44,562 nucleotides of DNA from Candidatus Rifleibacteriota bacterium (GTDB lineage Bacteria > Muiribacteriota > Ozemobacteria > Ozemobacterales > Ozemobacteraceae), in NCBI GenBank assembly GCA_012517355.1, contig JAAYVD010000076.1, forward strand, positions 1 through 44,562, given 5' to 3'. Made by a program: the position numbers and the translations under genes. Each line of letters opens with the position of its first letter. Positions within the stretch are counted from its first letter, which is position 1. A model generated the notes under the pieces. It was not told where the DNA came from and made no database searches. It saw only the letters and a program-made list of their open reading frames with translations. Below, one piece after another: positions 41,111 through 44,562 of the stretch.

Positions 41111-44100
41111 ATGGATGCCGAAACTCCTTCCTCCCCATCCTCCCCCACACCAATCGGCCCAGAGCCCCAGAGCGAGACGGCCGACCACCCCCCCACGGGC
41201 CGGCCCGTCCTGCGGATCATCGGAACCATCCTGATCGTCGTTCTCCTGCTGGTGGCCGGCGCGGGATACTACGTCTACACCCGCTTCCTCAATCTCGGCA
41301 ACCTCAAGGAGGTCTTCGAGAGCAAGGCGGGCGCCTATCTCGGTCTGCCAGTCAGGGTCGCCAGCCTGGCCCTCGATTTCCCCACCATCCGGCTCACCGG
41401 CGTCCAGCTGGGTGACCCCGCCTCCGAGGCCATGCCGGCCGCCACCGTCGACCTGGTCAGCGTGACCCCCGACTTCTGGGAACTGGTGAAGGGGAACGTC
41501 CTGATCGAAAGCCTGTATGTGGCCTCCGCCGAGGTGCGCCTGGTGCGCGATGCCAGCGGCACCGTGGTCCTGCCGCCCGCCCTGGCGGGCGCCCCGGCTC
41601 CCGCGACGCCCGCTCCCACCCCGGCTCCCGCCTTCGATCCGCGCACCCTTCCCCTCAACCTCCTGGAAATCGAGCGCCTGGGGATCACCCTCATCGACCG
41701 CGAGGCCGGCCTCACCCGCCGCGCCGCCCTGGCCAAGGCCTCCTTCAGCAAGGCCTCTTTCGGGCGGGGCATGCCCTTCGCCGTTGCCCTCGGCCTCGAC
41801 GGCCTGGGCACCATCGACCTCACCGGGACCGTCCTGGCCGATGGCGGCGTCACCGCCACGCTGAAGACCGGCGAGGTGGCCCTGCCCGGCCTGCCGGCCT
41901 GGGGCGTCGCCCTGCCGGCCCTGCCCCCCGGCGTGGCCTCCCCCTCCATCGAGGTCCAGGCCCAGCGCCAACCCGACGGCTCGATCCGGGTCTCCCGGCT
42001 GGTGCTGACCTGCCAGCCCGGCCTCCGGCTCGAAAGCACCATCGACCTGCCCAGCCTCTCCCCCCTCGCGGCTTCCGGCACCGTCACCCTGAACCCGGTC
42101 GGGGTCGAGGTCCTGCTGCCTCTGGCCAGACCGTATCTGCCCGACCTGCAGGGAATCGAACTGAAGGCCGGCCAGCTCGGCGGCGGCGCGCGCTTCCGCG
42201 TCGCCGACGGGAAGATGGCCGAACTCACTGCCTGGGCCCAGCCCCACGGGCTGGTGGTCAAGGCCCCCCAGGTGCCGGTCCCCGTCTCGCTCGCCGACGG
42301 CCGGGTCTCCTACGTCGAGGGGGTGGTGCAATGGAGCGACCTCGGGGTCGAGGTCTCCGGGCTCAAACTGGCCAGCCGCGAGGGTTCCTTCACCCCCGGC
42401 CCCTCTCCCGCCCTGGCCGCCGAGGTCAAGGCCTCCCTCCAACTGGCGCCGACCTTCAAGGATTTCCTGTCGGTGGTCCCCAAAGACCTGAAGTTCCTGG
42501 CCCCCTCCGGCGCCCTCGAGTTCGCCGGCAAAGCGCGCCTGGCGGACGGTCAGGCCGCCCTCGACGGAACTCTCGGGCTGACCGGCGTACAGGTCACCCC
42601 CCAGCCGGGGATGGCCCCGGTGGTGGTCGAGAAGGCCGAGTTCAAGGCCGATGGCCTGGGGGCCAAAACCGGCCGCCTGGTGATCGCTTCCTGCCGGGCC
42701 CGGGTGCTCGACACCCCGCTCGAGGCGACCGGCGAGGTGGTGAACGGGGCCGACCCGAAACTGGCTTTGCAGGCCAGCGGCGTGGCCGACCTCGCCCGCC
42801 TGCAGGCCGCCCTTCCCGTCGAAAACGAGTTGTTCAAGAAGAAGACCCGCCTGGCCGGCAAGGCTGTCCTGAGCGGCAAGGTGACCGGCACCCTGAAGAA
42901 CCCCGAACCCGAAGGGGTGATCCGGCTCGATGGGGCCGAGTTCCACCTCGAGGAACGCCAGCTGCACCTGACCGGCATCAGCGGCACCGCCCGCGGCACC
43001 CCGGCCCGCCTGGCCCTCGAGAAGCTGGTCGCCACCGTCGCCGGGGCCCGCCTGCAGGTCGACGGGGCGCTTACCGACCTGAAGAACCCGACCATCCAGG
43101 GCAAGGCCACCGTCGGCGGCCTCGAACTGGCCGAGGTGCGGTCCTTCCTCGCCGGCAACTTCCCCACCTTCCCGGCCGACCTCGATTTCACCGGCCGCGT
43201 CGACCTCGACTGCGCGCTGAGCGGGCCGGCCGCCACCCCCCAGATGAAGGGGTCGGCGGTGCTGGCCGGGGCCTCCGTCTTCCACCCGGCCATGATGCGG
43301 CGGCTGGCCAACATCGTCGGCCCCGTCCAGTTCGACAACCAGGGCCTGAAGACCGAAGGTCTGCGCACCGATTGGGGCAGTTCCACCCTGAACCTCAAGG
43401 GGAAGGTCGATTCGTGGGCGACGTTCGGCCTCGATTTCGCCTACGATATCGACCCCCTCGACCTGACCGACATCGGCCAGTTCTTCCTCGCCGGCACCGG
43501 GTATGGCCTCACCGGGCGTGGCACCGCCCTGGGCAGGGTGACCGGCCCCATCGGCACCTTCCTGCTGGCGGGAACCGCCAAGGTGCCGGCCGGGGTGATC
43601 GAGACGGCCGTCTCCAAGGGCGCCTCGACGTTCAAGTTCCCCTTCAAGGACCTGACCGCCCCGTTCACCTTCGCGAACAAGGTGCTCGAGGTGAAGGGGG
43701 CCCAGCTCGGCCTGTTCAGCGGCACCGTCCAGGCCTCCGGCAAGGCCTGGGTGGCCGAAACCCCCATCCGGTTCAGCTTCGACACCAAGGGGACCGGCCT
43801 GCAGGCGCAGGAGTTCCTGGCCCTCAATACCGGGTACAAGAACGTCCTCACCGGCGGCGTCGATCTCACCTTCGGGGCCCAGGGCAATACCACCGGCCTG
43901 TCCTCGCTCGACGGCCTGTGGTCGGTCGGGATGAAAAGCGGCAAGTACCAGGCGCCGCCCGTGGCCGCCCAGCTGTTCACCCTGCTGAACGCGCCCCAGC
44001 TCTCGAGCGGCGACCTCAGCAACCTCGCCGGCACGTTCCTGTTCAAGGGTGGCCAGATGCATTCCGACGACCTTCTGTTCAAGAGCCCGGTCGGCCAGAT

Positions 44101-44562
44101 GAGCTACAAGGGGAACGTCGGTCTCGACACCTCCCTCGACGGCACCGCCCAGCTGGTGCTTCCCCGCGAGGTCTGCCAGGGCAGCCCCGTCCTGTCGCAA
44201 CTGGTCGGCAAGCGCCCCACCCTCGAACTGCCCGTGGGGGTCAAGGGCTCCCTGGCCGCGCCATCCATCAATCTGGCCCTCGACAAGCTGCTGAAGAAGG
44301 CGGTCGAGGAACAGGTCAAGGATAAGGCGCAGGATCTGCTGCTGAACGCCCTCACCGGCGGCAAGAAGGCCCCCGCGACCGCCTCGGGAACCGCCCCGAC
44401 CGCCTCCGGAACGGTCCAGCCGGCGAAGCCCACCGCCGGCAAACTCCTCGAAAACGAGCTGGGCAAGCTCCTGGGCATCAAGACCCCGACCCCCGCTCCG
44501 GTGGCCAGCCCCGCCGCCCCCGTGCCGGCTCCGGCCCCCCAGCCGGCGCCCGCCCCCGCCCA
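41111..44562 (+). CDS. AsmA/TamB-like giant envelope protein (3' end missing)
   Basis: At least 1150 residues are visible, and the frame stays open to the window edge. A Pro/Ser-rich cytoplasmic lead (1-33) is followed by one membrane segment (about 36-58) and a long extracytoplasmic region of repeated amphipathic beta strands, with recurrent phrases such as L-x-G-x-x-x-L-x-x-G. The C-terminal part has AsmA signatures, e.g. SSGDLSNLAGTF, DDLLFKSP and GQMSYKGNVGLD, and then a Pro/Ala tail. AsmA-clan proteins are thought to bridge membranes and move phospholipids. GGAGG is seven bases before the ATG. Very long open frames on the opposite strand are GC-composition shadows. Confidence 0.9.
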   Translation, partial: MDAETPSSPSSPTPIGPEPQSETADHPPTGRPVLRIIGTILIVVLLLVAGAGYYVYTRFLNLGNLKEVFESKAGAYLGLPVRVASLALDFPTIRLTGVQLGDPASEAMPAATVDLVSVTPDFWELVKGNVLIESLYVASAEVRLVRDASGTVVLPPALAGAPAPATPAPTPAPAFDPRTLPLNLLEIERLGITLIDREAGLTRRAALAKASFSKASFGRGMPFAVALGLDGLGTIDLTGTVLADGGVTATLKTGEVALPGLPAWGVALPALPPGVASPSIEVQAQRQPDGSIRVSRLVLTCQPGLRLESTIDLPSLSPLAASGTVTLNPVGVEVLLPLARPYLPDLQGIELKAGQLGGGARFRVADGKMAELTAWAQPHGLVVKAPQVPVPVSLADGRVSYVEGVVQWSDLGVEVSGLKLASREGSFTPGPSPALAAEVKASLQLAPTFKDFLSVVPKDLKFLAPSGALEFAGKARLADGQAALDGTLGLTGVQVTPQPGMAPVVVEKAEFKADGLGAKTGRLVIASCRARVLDTPLEATGEVVNGADPKLALQASGVADLARLQAALPVENELFKKKTRLAGKAVLSGKVTGTLKNPEPEGVIRLDGAEFHLEERQLHLTGISGTARGTPARLALEKLVATVAGARLQVDGALTDLKNPTIQGKATVGGLELAEVRSFLAGNFPTFPADLDFTGRVDLDCALSGPAATPQMKGSAVLAGASVFHPAMMRRLANIVGPVQFDNQGLKTEGLRTDWGSSTLNLKGKVDSWATFGLDFAYDIDPLDLTDIGQFFLAGTGYGLTGRGTALGRVTGPIGTFLLAGTAKVPAGVIETAVSKGASTFKFPFKDLTAPFTFANKVLEVKGAQLGLFSGTVQASGKAWVAETPIRFSFDTKGTGLQAQEFLALNTGYKNVLTGGVDLTFGAQGNTTGLSSLDGLWSVGMKSGKYQAPPVAAQLFTLLNAPQLSSGDLSNLAGTFLFKGGQMHSDDLLFKSPVGQMSYKGNVGLDTSLDGTAQLVLPREVCQGSPVLSQLVGKRPTLELPVGVKGSLAAPSINLALDKLLKKAVEEQVKDKAQDLLLNALTGGKKAPATASGTAPTASGTVQPAKPTAGKLLENELGKLLGIKTPTPAPVASPAAPVPAPAPQPAPAPA

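Noticed and set aside
41039-44200. A 1053-codon open frame on the minus strand opposite the AsmA-like gene
   Set aside because: Its protein is Gly/Gln/Glu-rich with no domain pattern. The opposite frame has a ribosome site, membrane segment and AsmA motifs. Long antisense frames are expected at this GC content.

Overview
The window is 44.6 kb of very GC-rich bacterial DNA. It carries about 33 genes, two tRNAs, one pseudogene and an unusual amount of repeated and hairpin-forming intergenic sequence. The organism is a diderm (Gram-negative-type) bacterium. The evidence is several lipobox proteins, an RlpA-like cell-wall protein, a large AsmA-like protein, an exported cyclophilin, a membrane-anchored decaheme cytochrome and a SlyX-like protein. 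I cannot fix the phylum from sequence alone. The many multi-sensor membrane signalling proteins and the dispersed GC-rich palindromes suggest a deep-branching lineage of the Riflebacteria/Ozemobacterota or deltaproteobacterial type, but this is a guess.

Layout. 0-7.5 kb: decaheme cytochrome, a polypyrimidine repeat tract, YgeY-like M20 hydrolase, NodU/TobZ-type carbamoyltransferase with a good promoter, a bacterial RaSEA-like radical SAM protein, and a convergent exported cyclophilin. 7.5-9.8 kb: two unknown proteins separated by related copies of a dispersed repeat. 9.8-13.3 kb (minus strand): promoter, tRNA-Leu, tRNA-Gly, tig, clpP, clpX, terminator, which is a compact protein-quality-control operon. 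13.4-19.6 kb (minus): two translationally coupled multi-pass receptor cyclases. 19.9-26.5 kb: membrane histidine kinase, divergent from two single-domain response regulators, a GAF/HD-GYP protein, a small zincin, a SlyX-like protein and a Nudix hydrolase. 26.7-29.8 kb: cinA-thpR, then a two-gene nucleotidyltransferase module resembling a toxin-antitoxin pair. 29.9-36 kb: a truncated duplicate of a TPR gene, two small exported proteins with matching promoter regions, and TPR-type envelope proteins. 35.7-44.6 kb: a Lys/Ala-rich exported protein, RlpA-like protein, TetR regulator with promoter and palindrome, a lipoprotein with a duplicated NTF2-like module, an exported unknown, and a partial AsmA-like giant that runs off the right edge.

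Most notable observation. The two adjacent receptor cyclases (13394-16780 and 16777-19644) have lost complementary active-site residues. The upstream one keeps both metal-binding Asp residues but lacks the adenine-reading Asp and the transition-state Asn. The downstream one keeps those two but has Arg in place of the first metal Asp. This is the C1/C2 asymmetry of mammalian membrane adenylyl cyclases and predicts an obligate heterodimer with one working site. A second observation is a family of two-stem, REP-like repeats at several intergenic sites, one copy of which lies in frame inside the sensor region of the downstream cyclase.
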